In this document: positions 35,256 to 44,269 of the stretch, one piece after another
How the letters are laid out: each line of letters opens with the position of its first letter
Numbering within the stretch: the stretch's first letter is position 1
Assembly: GCA_945892985.1 (NCBI GenBank)
Contig: CAMDDU010000024.1
Coordinates: 1-61,592, forward strand
Direction: 5' to 3'
Length of the DNA: 61,592 nucleotides
From: CAITSH01 sp945892985
Lineage (GTDB): Bacteria > Pseudomonadota > Gammaproteobacteria > Burkholderiales > SG8-39
Made by a program: the position numbers and the translations under genes
Notes under the pieces: generated by a model
The model's database searches: none
The model's input: only the letters and a program-made list of their open reading frames with translations
Told to the model about the DNA's origin: nothing

Positions 35256-36596
35256 ATGACGCAGTTGAAGAGAAAAATCGCCAAAGCCACGCTCGATGCA
35301 GCCGATGACAGCGGCCCGCGCATGCGCCGTTGGGAGGAACAGCGCTGGGTCATAGACAACATCATCCGCACCGTCGGCATCGAGTGGGACCAGCCGCGCA
35401 TGGGCAATTACGCCAGCGCCTGCGGGCCGGCCGCGGCCGGCGACATCGCGGCAATCCGCGCGCGGGTGCAAAAATACACCGACATCACGCCGGCCTTCGA
35501 GGCGGTGGCGCGGCGGCGTGAAGCCGCGGCGCGTGAGGCCGAGGCTGAGAACCACGGCGTGACCGCGCGCGACAATTATTTTTGCGCCGCGGTGTTCTGG
35601 GCGGCATCGCAGTGGACGCTGCTGAACAACAACAACCACAATCACGACAACAACACGCGCAAGCGCGAATGTTTTCTCGGCTATGCCAGGCACGCCGATC
35701 ATCGCGTTGAAGCGGCCTGGATCGACCTGCCCGGGGGCAAGCGCATGCCCGGCTGGTTGCACCTGCCCTATGCCTACCGCAGCGGTCGCGTGCCCGCGGT
35801 GGTGTCCATTCCCGGCATGGATGGTTTCAAGGAATCCAATGTCGCGCTGCTGGGCGACCGCTGGCTGTCGCGCGGCATCGCCGTGCTGGTCATCGACGGC
35901 CCGGGACAGTATGAGAGTGCGCTGCACGATCTTTATTTCAGCGTGCCGGCGTGGAAGGCGGCGGGCAAGGCGGCGTATGAATGGCTGGCGAGGCGCGCCG
36001 AGATCGACGTCGATCGCATCGGCATCATAGGCAACAGCTTTGGCTCTTATTTCGCCACCATCGCCGCTGCCTGGGAGCCGCGCTTTGGCGCCGTGGCCGT
36101 GTCCTCGATTTGCTTCGAGCCCGGCGGCGGGACGATTTTCGACCAGGCCTCACCGACCTTCAAGCGCCGCTTCATGTACATGGCGGGTTTTACCGACGAG
36201 GCGCGCTTCGATCGCTTCCGCCGCGGCATGACGCTAAAGGAGCACGCCGCGCGTATCCGCACGCCCTATTTGTGCGTCGCCGGCGAACGCGACGAGCTGT
36301 GCCCGATCGAGTGGGCCGGGCGTACGCTGGATGCGATGCGCGGGCCGAAGCAACTGGTCATCTACCAGGAGTCGCGCCATACCGTGGGCAACGTGCCCTC
36401 GACCGTGCTCGGTCCCAATCCGCAGGCCCTGGTCGCCGACTGGGTGCAAGACCGGCTCATGAACAAGGCGGGTAAGGCCGGCAATGCGGCCAAGACCGCC
36501 AGGACCGCCAAGACTGTCAAGAGCGCGGCGGACAAGCTCGAGAGCAGTCGCTGGTTTGTTGAGGCCAGCGGCACCGTGCGCAAGTCGGCGTACTGA
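35256..36596 (+). CDS. Alpha/beta hydrolase resembling 2,6-dihydroxypseudooxynicotine C-C hydrolase
   Basis: 446 residues. A helical N-terminal cap (about 1-150) is followed by the hydrolase domain, with the nucleophile in GIIGNSFGSY (about 257-266), the acid in GERDELCP and the His in ESRHTVGN. This architecture is that of the FrsA/DHPON-hydrolase group; the latter cleaves a C-C bond in nicotine breakdown, next to molybdenum hydroxylases. Two low-complexity inserts are odd: an Asn/His run (NNNNHNHDNN, about 126-135) and a Lys/Ala/Thr tail of about 25 residues near 405-430. It lies between two L-subunit genes in one transcription direction. Confidence 0.82.
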   Translation: MTQLKRKIAKATLDAADDSGPRMRRWEEQRWVIDNIIRTVGIEWDQPRMGNYASACGPAAAGDIAAIRARVQKYTDITPAFEAVARRREAAAREAEAENHGVTARDNYFCAAVFWAASQWTLLNNNNHNHDNNTRKRECFLGYARHADHRVEAAWIDLPGGKRMPGWLHLPYAYRSGRVPAVVSIPGMDGFKESNVALLGDRWLSRGIAVLVIDGPGQYESALHDLYFSVPAWKAAGKAAYEWLARRAEIDVDRIGIIGNSFGSYFATIAAAWEPRFGAVAVSSICFEPGGGTIFDQASPTFKRRFMYMAGFTDEARFDRFRRGMTLKEHAARIRTPYLCVAGERDELCPIEWAGRTLDAMRGPKQLVIYQESRHTVGNVPSTVLGPNPQALVADWVQDRLMNKAGKAGNAAKTARTAKTVKSAADKLESSRWFVEASGTVRKSAY

Positions 36597-36648
36597 TCCG
36601 GCCTTTGTCACCCCACCCTTTGCCCACTTTGCCAAACTGCCCAGCCTC

Positions 36649-38955
36649 ATGACCGACCTCTCCAGCACCAAGCACGCAGCCCCCGCCATCGGACGATCGG
36701 TGGAGCGGGTTGAGGACGGCCGCCTCGTGCAGGGTGCCGGCACTTACCTGCCCGACATGACGCGCGCCGGCATGTTGTCAGCCGCCATTTTGCGCAGCCC
36801 CGTGGCGCACGGCCGCATCCGCGCCATCGATACCGCCGCCTGCATGGCCATGCCCGGTGTTGTGGCGGTGATTAGCGCCGCAGACATCGGCGCGCTTATC
36901 CCGCGTATTCCTTTAAGGCAGGAAGCCCATCCCACGCTGCTGGTGTTCGAGCAGCCGGTGATCGCCTTCGACAAGGTGCGCTATGTCGGTGAGCCCATGG
37001 CCATGGTCATCGCCGATACGCCGGCGCGCGCGCAGGACGCGCTCGAGGCGATCGTTTTCGATATCGAGGCGCTGCCGGTGGTGGCCGATCGCGATGCCGC
37101 CGAGCGCAAAGACAGTGTGCTGCACGAGGACGCGGCATCGAACTGCGCCATCACGCTGCGTGCTGTGCGCGGGGACACCGACGCGGCTTTTCGCGATGCC
37201 CCCTATACGCGACGCGAGCGCTTCAGCATGCATCGCCACACCGCCATCCCGCTTGAGACGCGCGGCCTGCTCGCCGACTGGGACCCGGTGCAGCGCCGGC
37301 TGACCGTCGATGGCGCGAGCAAGGTGCCCTTCGCCAACCGCCGCATCCTTGCCGGCATGCTGGGCCTCGAGGAGTCGGCGATCGACATGCTCGAGTGCGA
37401 CATCGGCGGCGCCTTTGGCGCGCGCGGCGAGTTTTATCCCGAGGATTTTCTTATCCCGTTCGCGGCCAAACGGCTCGCCCGCCCGGTGAAATGGGTGGAA
37501 AGCCGCAGCGACCATTTTCTGGCGACCAACCACGCGCGCGACGCCGATTGCGACATCGAGATCGCCTGCACGCGCGACGGCACCATCCTCGCGCTGCGCG
37601 GCCGCGCGCGCACCGACGTCGGCGCTTATTTGCGCACCGTCGGCGTGACGCCCTCGCGCAATATCGCGCAGGTGTGCTCCGGGCCCTACCGCATTGCCCA
37701 CATCGGCCTGGACGTGTCGCTGATGCTGACCAACAAAACACCGGTGGCGACTTATCGCGCGCCCGGTCGCTACGAGACGGATTTTTTTCGCGAACGCCTG
37801 TTCGACCTCGTCGCCGCCGACCTTGGCCTTGACCGCGTTGCATTTCGCCGTCGCAATCTGGTGCGCGTCACCGACATGCCCTACCCGCTTGCCCTTGTGC
37901 AGCCCTTTGGCGATGCCACCGAGTGCGACAGCGGCGATTACGCCGCCACGCTCGATCGCTGCATGGAGGAGTTCGACTGGTCGGGCAAGTCCGCGCTCAA
38001 CGGCGCGCTTGTCGACGGCCGCCGCCATGGTATCGCGCTGGGTTGCTACATCGAGGGTGGCGGATCGGGGCCGCGCGAGAGCGCGCGCCTGGTGCTGGAA
38101 GCGGATGGCCGCGTGGCCGTCTACAGCGGCTCTTCAGCGGTGGGTCAGGGTCTGGAGACGACGCTGACGCAAATCGCCGCCGATGCGCTGGGCGTGCCGA
38201 TGGCGCGCATTCGCGGCGTGTTCCACGGCTCCACCACCTTTGTCAGCGAGGGCTTTGGCAGCTACAGCTCGCGCTCGACTGTTATGGGTGGCTCGGCCAT
38301 CGTTGGTGCCGCCGGCAAGCTGTTGCAGCAAATGCGCGATGCTGCGGCGGCCAGACTGGGCTGTGCGCCCGAGCGCGTGCTGCTCGCCGAGGGCAGCGCC
38401 ACGGCGCCGGATGGCGCGACGCTGTCGTGGGCGGAGTTGGCGGGCGCGCAAGGCCTCAGCGCCGAGGACAGTTTTGCCAGTCGCAAGCGCACCTACAGTT
38501 ATGGCGCCCACGCCGCGCATGTCGCGGTGGACGTGGCCACCGGTGAGATCGCCGTGCTCGATTATGTCGCGGTCGAGGATGTCGGGCGCATCATCAACCC
38601 GGCGATGCTGCACGGCCAGACCATAGGCGCGCTGGTGCAGGGGCTGGGCGGGGTTTTGCTTGAGCGCCTGGTCTACGACGACGAGGGCCAGCTGCTGAGC
38701 GGCTCGCTGATGGACTACGTGTTGCCGCGTGCGGACAATTTTCCGCACCTGCGCGCCGTAATGCTGGAACAGTATCCCTCGCCCAATAATCCGCTTGGTG
38801 CCAAGGGTGCGGGTGAGGGCGGCGTCATCCCGGTGGCCGGCGTCATCTCCAACGCTGTCGCCGCCGCGCTCGCGCCGCTCGGGGTAAAGGTCCACGACCT
38901 GCCGCTCACGGCGCAGAATGTCTGGCGGCTGATCGATGCTGCGAAGGCCGCTTGA
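36649..38955 (+). CDS. Molybdenum hydroxylase large subunit, orphan second copy in set 2
   Basis: 768 residues. It has GAGTYLPDMTRAGMLSA, DIGGAFGARGEFYPED, the loop VATYRAPGRYETDF, SAVGQGLETTLTQIAADALG and the catalytic Glu in GAKGAGEGG. It is a paralogue of 32739-35084. No M or S genes lie beside it, so it probably uses the set 2 subunits. ATG 36649 lies 52 nt after the hydrolase stop; upstream in-frame starts overlap the hydrolase and are unlikely. Confidence 0.9.
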   Translation: MTDLSSTKHAAPAIGRSVERVEDGRLVQGAGTYLPDMTRAGMLSAAILRSPVAHGRIRAIDTAACMAMPGVVAVISAADIGALIPRIPLRQEAHPTLLVFEQPVIAFDKVRYVGEPMAMVIADTPARAQDALEAIVFDIEALPVVADRDAAERKDSVLHEDAASNCAITLRAVRGDTDAAFRDAPYTRRERFSMHRHTAIPLETRGLLADWDPVQRRLTVDGASKVPFANRRILAGMLGLEESAIDMLECDIGGAFGARGEFYPEDFLIPFAAKRLARPVKWVESRSDHFLATNHARDADCDIEIACTRDGTILALRGRARTDVGAYLRTVGVTPSRNIAQVCSGPYRIAHIGLDVSLMLTNKTPVATYRAPGRYETDFFRERLFDLVAADLGLDRVAFRRRNLVRVTDMPYPLALVQPFGDATECDSGDYAATLDRCMEEFDWSGKSALNGALVDGRRHGIALGCYIEGGGSGPRESARLVLEADGRVAVYSGSSAVGQGLETTLTQIAADALGVPMARIRGVFHGSTTFVSEGFGSYSSRSTVMGGSAIVGAAGKLLQQMRDAAAARLGCAPERVLLAEGSATAPDGATLSWAELAGAQGLSAEDSFASRKRTYSYGAHAAHVAVDVATGEIAVLDYVAVEDVGRIINPAMLHGQTIGALVQGLGGVLLERLVYDDEGQLLSGSLMDYVLPRADNFPHLRAVMLEQYPSPNNPLGAKGAGEGGVIPVAGVISNAVAAALAPLGVKVHDLPLTAQNVWRLIDAAKAA

Positions 38956-38992
38956 GCAGCTCAATTTACGAACACGACAAAAGGAAATAAGC

Positions 38993-40069
38993 ATGAACAC
39001 GTTTAAGCTCGCGCAAGTCCCCGGCATCGCCCGCAGTGCCTTTATCGCCCGTAGCACCAGGGCTATCGCCCGTGGCGCCAGGGCTTGGCTCAGGCGCGCC
39101 ACCGCCGTAGGCCTGCTCGCCGCGGTGGCAGGCGCCGCGCAGGCGCAGGCCCCGGCGCCGGCTCTCTGGCCGACCAAGCCGGTGCGTCTGGTTGTCACCT
39201 TTACCGCCGGCGGTGCGGCCGATTTCACCGCACGCCTGATCGGTGAAAAACTGTCCGAGCTGTGGAAGCAGCAGGTGGTGGTCGAGAACCGCATCGGCGC
39301 CGGCGGCAACATCGGCGTCGAGACGGTGTTCCGCTCACCCGCCGATGGTTATACGCTGTTGCTCGCCTCGACGGCCAACCCGATCAACGTCGCGCTCTAT
39401 ACCAAACTGCCCTTCGACCTGTTCAAGGACTTTGTGCCGATCGCGCTGGCGACCTCGTCGCCGATGGCGCTGGCGGTCAACCCGAGCGTCAAGGAAAACG
39501 ACCTCAAGCAGTTCACCGCCGCGCTGCGCGCCGCCCCGGGCAAGGTGTCGTATGCGACCTGCGGCGTGGCGACCTCGCATCATTTCGCCTTCGAACTGTA
39601 CAAGGCGCAGACCCGCACCTTTGCGTTGCATATCCCCTACCGCGGTTGCGCCGCGGCGGTGATTGACACCGTGGGCGGCCAGATCGACACCGTGATCTCC
39701 TCGCTCAACACGCTGCTGCCCCACCAGGCCAGCGGCAAGCTCAAGATCATTGCCGTCACCTCGAAAAGCCGCTCCGCCTCGGCGCCCGATGTGCCGACCT
39801 TCCGCGAGTCGGGTGTGCCCGAACTCAAGGACTACGGTACCAGCGTCTATTACGGCTTTATGGCCCCGGCCGGCACGCCAAAGGACATCGTCGCAAAAAT
39901 AGAGGCCGACGTACGCCGTGTTGTCGCCATGCCCGATGTGGCGCAGCGCGTCGTCAATGGCGGCCTTGAGGTCGCCTTTGTCGGTGGCGCCGAGATGGGC
40001 GCCGTAATGCGCACCGACGCCGAACAGTTCAAGAAGATCATCACCTACGCCGGCATCCGGCCGGAATAA
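38993..40069 (+). CDS. Bug/TctC-family receptor with extended N-region
   Basis: 358 residues. The signal segment is preceded by an Arg/Ala-rich N-region of about 35 residues, built from a 7-residue repeat (IARSTRA, IARGARA). The mature start is LWPTKPVRLVVTFTAGGAAD. It has VVENRIGAGGN, SPADGYTLLLAS, then SYATCGVATSHHF and HIPYRGCAAAV, whose two Cys residues recur in the receptor at 43192. AAAGGAAAT precedes ATG 38993. It closes the plus-strand gene run. Confidence 0.9.
   Translation: MNTFKLAQVPGIARSAFIARSTRAIARGARAWLRRATAVGLLAAVAGAAQAQAPAPALWPTKPVRLVVTFTAGGAADFTARLIGEKLSELWKQQVVVENRIGAGGNIGVETVFRSPADGYTLLLASTANPINVALYTKLPFDLFKDFVPIALATSSPMALAVNPSVKENDLKQFTAALRAAPGKVSYATCGVATSHHFAFELYKAQTRTFALHIPYRGCAAAVIDTVGGQIDTVISSLNTLLPHQASGKLKIIAVTSKSRSASAPDVPTFRESGVPELKDYGTSVYYGFMAPAGTPKDIVAKIEADVRRVVAMPDVAQRVVNGGLEVAFVGGAEMGAVMRTDAEQFKKIITYAGIRPE
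39024..39085 (+). repeat. 21-nt tandem duplication inside a receptor signal region
   Basis: 39044-39064 and 39065-39085 are 21-nt copies differing at two positions (ATCGCCCGTAGCACCAGGGCT type). A weaker third copy precedes them. They encode the repeated heptapeptide in the N-region of the Bug receptor. Confidence 0.8.
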
Positions 40070-40121
40070 GCGCCGGCATTGTTGCGCCTATTGTTGCCGC
40101 CATGACTGCCGGCGTGCGGTC

Positions 40122-41609
40122 TTACTTGAACAGCGGCGGTGGCTGGAAACCGCGGTGCACGGTTTCCAGCAGGCGCGCGAGCGCGATGCAGCGCAGGTCG
40201 GCGTAGTCGGGCCCGATGATTTGCAGGCCTATGGGCAGGCCTGCAGCGGGGCCGGAGCCGGAACGCCCGGCCGGAATAGTGGTGGCCGGCAGGTAGGCGA
40301 CCGAGGCGAGGCCGATCCAGAAATAAGTGTCGGCGTTGGGGTGCGCCACACCGTCCAGCAGCAAGCGCTGTTCCGCTTTGGGCACCTCGTGCATCAGCGG
40401 GAAGGCGGGGGTCGGTGACACCGGCGCGATCAGCGCATCGCAGCCGGTAAAAAACAGCGCCCAGGCATCGCGCAAGCGCTGGCGTTGGGCATTGTGCGCC
40501 AGCCATTCGCGGTGTGACTGCGTCAGTCCGCGCAGCATCAGCGCGTCGTAGCCGTGGTCGGCCGGATCGAGTGTGGCCGCCCCTGTGGCCAGCGCGGCGA
40601 TATCGGCCGGGTCGCGCCGGAATGCGCTCGCGGCGCGCGCCAGGGCGATGTGCAGCTCATAACTTTGGCGGCTGGGTACCGGCAAGGCCGGGTCGATTTG
40701 CACGCTGGCACCGGCGTCTTTTAACACCGCCGCCACCTCGAGCGCGGTGCGCCGCGTGTCGGCGTCGACCGGGAAGTCCGCGTCGCCGGTCAGCACCGCA
40801 ACGCGAAACTCACGCAGCGATGCGCGACCGGCTTCGGGCAGCGCGAGGCGCCAGGCGCGCGCCTGGGTGCCCTCCGGGCCGGCCATGACGCGCAGCGCCA
40901 GTTCAAGGTCTTCGGCGCGGCGCGCCAGCGGCCCGACGACATTGATGTCATCGGGCGGGGATTCGGGCGCATAGGCATGGCCGCGCACCGGCACCAGGCC
41001 GTAACTGGGCTTGTGACCGTAGACGCCGCAAAAATGCGCCGGCATGCGTATCGAGCCGCTGAGGTCGCTGCCCAGCTCCAGCGCCGAAAAGCCGGTGGCG
41101 AGCGCGACGGCGCTGCCGCCCGATGAGCCGCCGGGCGAGCGGGTGCCGTCCCAGGGATTGCGCGTGGCGCCATAGACAGCGTTGAAGGTCTGCCAGTCGG
41201 CGAGGTCTAGCGGTACATTGGTCTTGCCCAGCACAATCGCACCGGCGCCCGTGAGGCGGGCCACCGCCACCGCGTCTTCTGCGGCGCGATGGTCGCGCCG
41301 CGCCGCGCGACCGAAGGTCGAGGGCGTGCCTTGCCAGTCTAAGCACTCTTTGATGGTGATCGGCACGCCGTGCAGCGGGCCGCGCGTATTTCCGGCGCGC
41401 ACGTCGCGATCAGCCTCGTCGGCCTGTTGCAGCGCCGCTTCGGCGCGCAGCAGCACCACCGCGTTGAGCTGCGGGTTAAAGCGCGCGATGCGCTCGAGGC
41501 ATAGTTCGACCGCCGCGCGTGAGCTGATCTCGCCGCTTGCGATGCGGCGGCCCAGCTCGGCCGCGCCGAGGTGATGCGGTTCTGGTGATTCTGATAAGTT
41601 GGAAGACAA
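40122..41609 (-). CDS. Amidase-signature family hydrolase
   Basis: About 495 residues. The Ser-cisSer-Lys catalytic triad is visible: Lys in GVPITIKECLDW, the Gly/Ser-rich SPGGSSGGSAVALA, and SDLSGSIRMPAHFCGVYGHKPS, with the conserved signature. It hydrolyses an amide to an acid and ammonia. The start is not clear. TTG 41609 lies 14 nt after the amidohydrolase stop and fits the family N-terminus; longer frames overlap the neighbour. It is the second gene of a minus-strand operon. Confidence 0.9.
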   Translation of the reverse strand: MSSNLSESPEPHHLGAAELGRRIASGEISSRAAVELCLERIARFNPQLNAVVLLRAEAALQQADEADRDVRAGNTRGPLHGVPITIKECLDWQGTPSTFGRAARRDHRAAEDAVAVARLTGAGAIVLGKTNVPLDLADWQTFNAVYGATRNPWDGTRSPGGSSGGSAVALATGFSALELGSDLSGSIRMPAHFCGVYGHKPSYGLVPVRGHAYAPESPPDDINVVGPLARRAEDLELALRVMAGPEGTQARAWRLALPEAGRASLREFRVAVLTGDADFPVDADTRRTALEVAAVLKDAGASVQIDPALPVPSRQSYELHIALARAASAFRRDPADIAALATGAATLDPADHGYDALMLRGLTQSHREWLAHNAQRQRLRDAWALFFTGCDALIAPVSPTPAFPLMHEVPKAEQRLLLDGVAHPNADTYFWIGLASVAYLPATTIPAGRSGSGPAAGLPIGLQIIGPDYADLRCIALARLLETVHRGFQPPPLFK

Positions 41610-41623
41610 GGCGGCGGACCGGG

Positions 41624-42625
41624 CTAGAGTTTGAGCAGGCGCGCGGCATTGCCGTGCAGGATTTTTTCGCGGTCCTCGGCGCACAGCGGCACCTGGTCCA
41701 TCCAGCGCACACCGGGCGGGTTTTCCACAAACGGGTAGTCGACCGAGAACAGAATGCGGTCCGCGCCCATTTCCATCACGCTGCACAGCAGCGCCGGGTT
41801 GGAAAAGTTGCCGCTGGTGGTGATGTGAAAATGCTCGCAAAAAATATCGCGAAACGGAATGCCGCGGTTGCCCGCCCGCGACAGCGCCTCGTTGATGCGC
41901 CAAAGTGAAAACGGCAGCGACTCGCCGAGGTGGCCGAGGATGATTTTGAGTTTCGGGTAGGCCTCAAACACGCCCGAGAGCACCAGGCGTATGGCCTGCG
42001 TCGCCGCCTCCATCGTAAAACCCCAGCCGGCCGACAGCAGTTGCGGGAAATCGGCCGCGTAATCTTTGTAATAGGCCTCGATCACCGCCGGGTGTGGCGC
42101 CGCCGGATGCAGGTAAATGGGCACGTCCAGCGCCTGCGCGCGCTCGAAAATCGGCCAGAAGCGCTTGTCGTCGATGTACACGCGCTGCTCGCCGATCAGG
42201 GTGAAGCCGTGCACCATCGCGCCCTTGAAACCGAATTGCGTCACGGTGCGCTCCAGCTCGTCGGCCGAGGCTTTGGGGTCTGGCGCGGGCAGTGTGGCGA
42301 ACGCGGCGAAGCGCGACGGGTGGGCTTTGACCGCCTGGTGCAGCCTGTCGTTGGCGCGAATGGCCAGCGGCACTGCGATATCGGGGGCGAGCCGGTGGGT
42401 CGCCGGCGCGCCTTGAGACAGCACCTGGAAGTCGATGCCGGCCTCGTCCATCTCCCGCAGGCGCAGTTCCCCGAGGTCGAAAAGGCGTTCACGCAGCTTG
42501 GGCGAGCGGCCCTCAGCGGCGGGGAAGTGGGTCGCCATCTCGGCGTCCCAGTAGTGCTCCTCGAGCGCGATGATGCGTGATCGGGCGCGGGTCGTCGGGG
42601 TGGACGTGGTGGACGGGGTGGTCAT
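41624..42625 (-). CDS. Amidohydrolase-2 family, gamma-resorcylate/dihydroxybenzoate decarboxylase-like
   Basis: 333 residues of the ACMSD-related TIM-barrel family. IIALEEHYWD near the N-terminus gives the Glu metal ligand of gamma-resorcylate decarboxylase. Further matches are FKGAMVHGFT, VPIYLHPAAPHP (His ligand), IILGHLGESLPFSLWRI, HFHITTSGNFSNPAL and ILFSVDYPFV (Asp ligand). Members decarboxylate hydroxybenzoates or hydroxypyridine carboxylates such as 3,6-dihydroxypicolinate. ATG 42625 follows GGAGAG. It is divergent from the Bug-led operon at 43192 and shares its operator region. Confidence 0.88.
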   Translation of the reverse strand: MTTPSTTSTPTTRARSRIIALEEHYWDAEMATHFPAAEGRSPKLRERLFDLGELRLREMDEAGIDFQVLSQGAPATHRLAPDIAVPLAIRANDRLHQAVKAHPSRFAAFATLPAPDPKASADELERTVTQFGFKGAMVHGFTLIGEQRVYIDDKRFWPIFERAQALDVPIYLHPAAPHPAVIEAYYKDYAADFPQLLSAGWGFTMEAATQAIRLVLSGVFEAYPKLKIILGHLGESLPFSLWRINEALSRAGNRGIPFRDIFCEHFHITTSGNFSNPALLCSVMEMGADRILFSVDYPFVENPPGVRWMDQVPLCAEDREKILHGNAARLLKL

Positions 42626-42936
42626 GCTGCTCTCCGGTGGGGCTTTGTTAATCGGTCCTGCGGGTGAATGCCGGGCCCTAAAGGCCGCCATAAGGCTGCG
42701 CTGGGGGCTGCAATCCGGCGTTTGCAATCGGCAAACGCAATCGGGCGCGCCGATGCATTCTAGCGGCTGGGCCGCGGACTGAGAAGCGCCGCCGGCGGGG
42801 AGGACGGCGCGCAATGTGAACAGGCAAAAAATCCAAAGCGGTGCGCGCGGCTCCGCGCGCGGGCGTTGTTTTTGGTGCCCGGCGGTTTTTTTGCCGCGTT
42901 GTCCCCGCCGGCAAGCAAAACCATGAGTGACGCGGC

Positions 42937-42965
42937 TTGACTTTTCTTGACCGATAAGTCAATCT
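42937..42965 (+). promoter_or_regulatory. Promoter with embedded TetR-type operator (site d)
   Basis: TTGACT (42937-42942), a 17-nt spacer and CAATCT (42960-42965) enclose TTGACC-GATA-AGTCAA (42947-42962, one arm mismatch). The stretch CTTGACTTTTCTTGACC and the following AGTCAATCTCGA are nearly identical to site c, 16 kb away, though the surrounding DNA differs. It probably drives the Bug-Pht5-MSL operon. Confidence 0.7.
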
Positions 42966-43035
42966 CGACGCTTGTGATCGGAGCCTGAATTGGCGGCATA
43001 AAATATGCCGCAAAGGGGCCGCAAAAGTGTTCGCA

Positions 43036-43080
43036 GATGTGTCCAAATGTGTCCAGACGTGTCCAGACGTCTCACAGGTG
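43036..43080. repeat. Tandem repeat of ~10-nt units GTGTCCAGAC
   Basis: Four units (GTGTCCAAAT, GTGTCCAGAC, GTGTCCAGAC, GTCTCACAGG) lie in the leader between operator site d and the Bug receptor. It is of the same class as the other micro-repeats. Confidence 0.75.
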
Positions 43081-43191
43081 CGCCACTGCTGTGCCTCACC
43101 CTGTGCAAACCCTGCGCCTCACTCAGTGCTACGGATCCCAATAAGGCCTGTTTGCCCCGTTTTTTTTGACCTTTCCTTCCGGAGATTCCTG

Positions 43192-44169
43192 ATGATTCGT
43201 TTTGCACGGCTCGTGATGGCAGTGTGTGTCCTGCTCGGCACCTCTGCGGCGTCCGCCCAGGGCGGCTTTCCCAGCAAGCCGGTGAAGATCATCGTCACCT
43301 TCACCACCGGCGGTGCCGCCGACTTCAGTGCGCGCGTCATCGGCGACCAGCTCTCGCGCATGTGGAACCAGCAGGTCATCGTCGAGAACCGCATCGGCGC
43401 CGGCGGCAGCATCGGCGTGGAGCAGGTGTTCCGCTCCCCGGCCGACGGCTACACGCTGCTGCTCGCCAGCAACACCCACGCCATCAACCAGGCGCTGTTC
43501 AACAATCTGCCCTTTGACCTGATCAAGGATTTCGTCCCGGCCATACTGACCACCTCCACGCCGATCGTGCTGGCCGTCAACCCGCGCGTGCCGGCCAAGG
43601 ACATAAATGAATTCACCGCCATGCTGCGCGCCAGTCCGGGCAAGGTCGACTACACCACCTGCGGCGTGGCCACGGCGCACCACTTCGCCATGGAACTGTA
43701 CAAGTACGCGACCAAGACCTTCGCCGTGCATATCCCGCATCGCGGCTGCTCACCCGCGGTGACCGACGCCGTTGCCGGGCAGGTGGATGTGGTCATCGCC
43801 TCGCTCGCCGCGGTGCTGCCCTTTGCCAAGCAGGGCAAGCTGCGTATTCTCGGCCTGACGACCAAGGAGCGCTCGCCCTCGGTGCCCGAACTGCCGACCT
43901 TCCGTGAATCGGGCCTGAAGGAGCTGGCCAACTACGAGGTCGAGAACTACTACGGCCTGCTCGCGCCCACCGGCACGCCCAAGGATGTGCTGGCCAAGAT
44001 CGAGGCCGATGTGAGGAAAGTGCTGGCCATGCCCGAAGTCAAATCGCGGCTGACCAACGGCGGGCTCGACCTCTTTGTCGGCTCGTCGGCGCAGTTCACC
44101 GCGCTGCTGGTTTCCGATATCGCCAAATTCCGCGAGGCGATAAAAATCGCCGGAATCAAGCCCGAGTAA
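43192..44169 (+). CDS. Bug/TctC-family receptor (Cys-pair type)
   Basis: 325 residues. The signal peptide spans about 1-22 (LLGTSAASAQ). It has FPSKPVKIIVTFTTGGAAD, VIVENRIGAGGS, SPADGYTLLLAS, DYTTCGVATAHHFAMELYK and HIPHRGCSPAV. The Cys in TCGVA and the Cys in RGC are shared with the receptor at 38993, so the pair may form a disulfide near the pocket. ATG 43192 follows CCGGAG; a longer frame covers leader DNA. It is the first gene of the second Bug-Pht5-MSL module. Confidence 0.92.
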   Translation: MIRFARLVMAVCVLLGTSAASAQGGFPSKPVKIIVTFTTGGAADFSARVIGDQLSRMWNQQVIVENRIGAGGSIGVEQVFRSPADGYTLLLASNTHAINQALFNNLPFDLIKDFVPAILTTSTPIVLAVNPRVPAKDINEFTAMLRASPGKVDYTTCGVATAHHFAMELYKYATKTFAVHIPHRGCSPAVTDAVAGQVDVVIASLAAVLPFAKQGKLRILGLTTKERSPSVPELPTFRESGLKELANYEVENYYGLLAPTGTPKDVLAKIEADVRKVLAMPEVKSRLTNGGLDLFVGSSAQFTALLVSDIAKFREAIKIAGIKPE

Positions 44170-44269
44170 TCACCGGCTGCGCGCGCACCCGGCGGGTGCT
44201 CCCGCCGCCGTAGCCCGCTTCATTTGAAAAGTCCGGCATATAACCGCCGTTTAAAAGGATGGGAAGAAC

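Larger units (their letters stand above)
42626..43191. other. 566-nt divergent intergenic region with operator and repeats
   Basis: No gene is supported here. It contains a perfect 8-bp GC palindrome with a 2-nt loop (42843-42860), the operator-containing promoter at 42937-42965, and a tandem repeat at 43036-43080. It separates the minus-strand amidohydrolase-amidase operon from the plus-strand Bug-Pht5-MSL operon and can control both. Confidence 0.7.

Noticed and set aside
40136..40175. A palindrome GGCTGGAAACC...GGTTTCCAGC resembling the REP-like family
   Set aside because: It lies within the C-terminal codons of the amidase gene and matches the family only in the central GGAAAC, so it is explained as coding sequence.
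42843..42860. GC palindrome as a terminator
   Set aside because: It lies between divergent genes with no upstream transcript to end and no following T-run; no function can be assigned.
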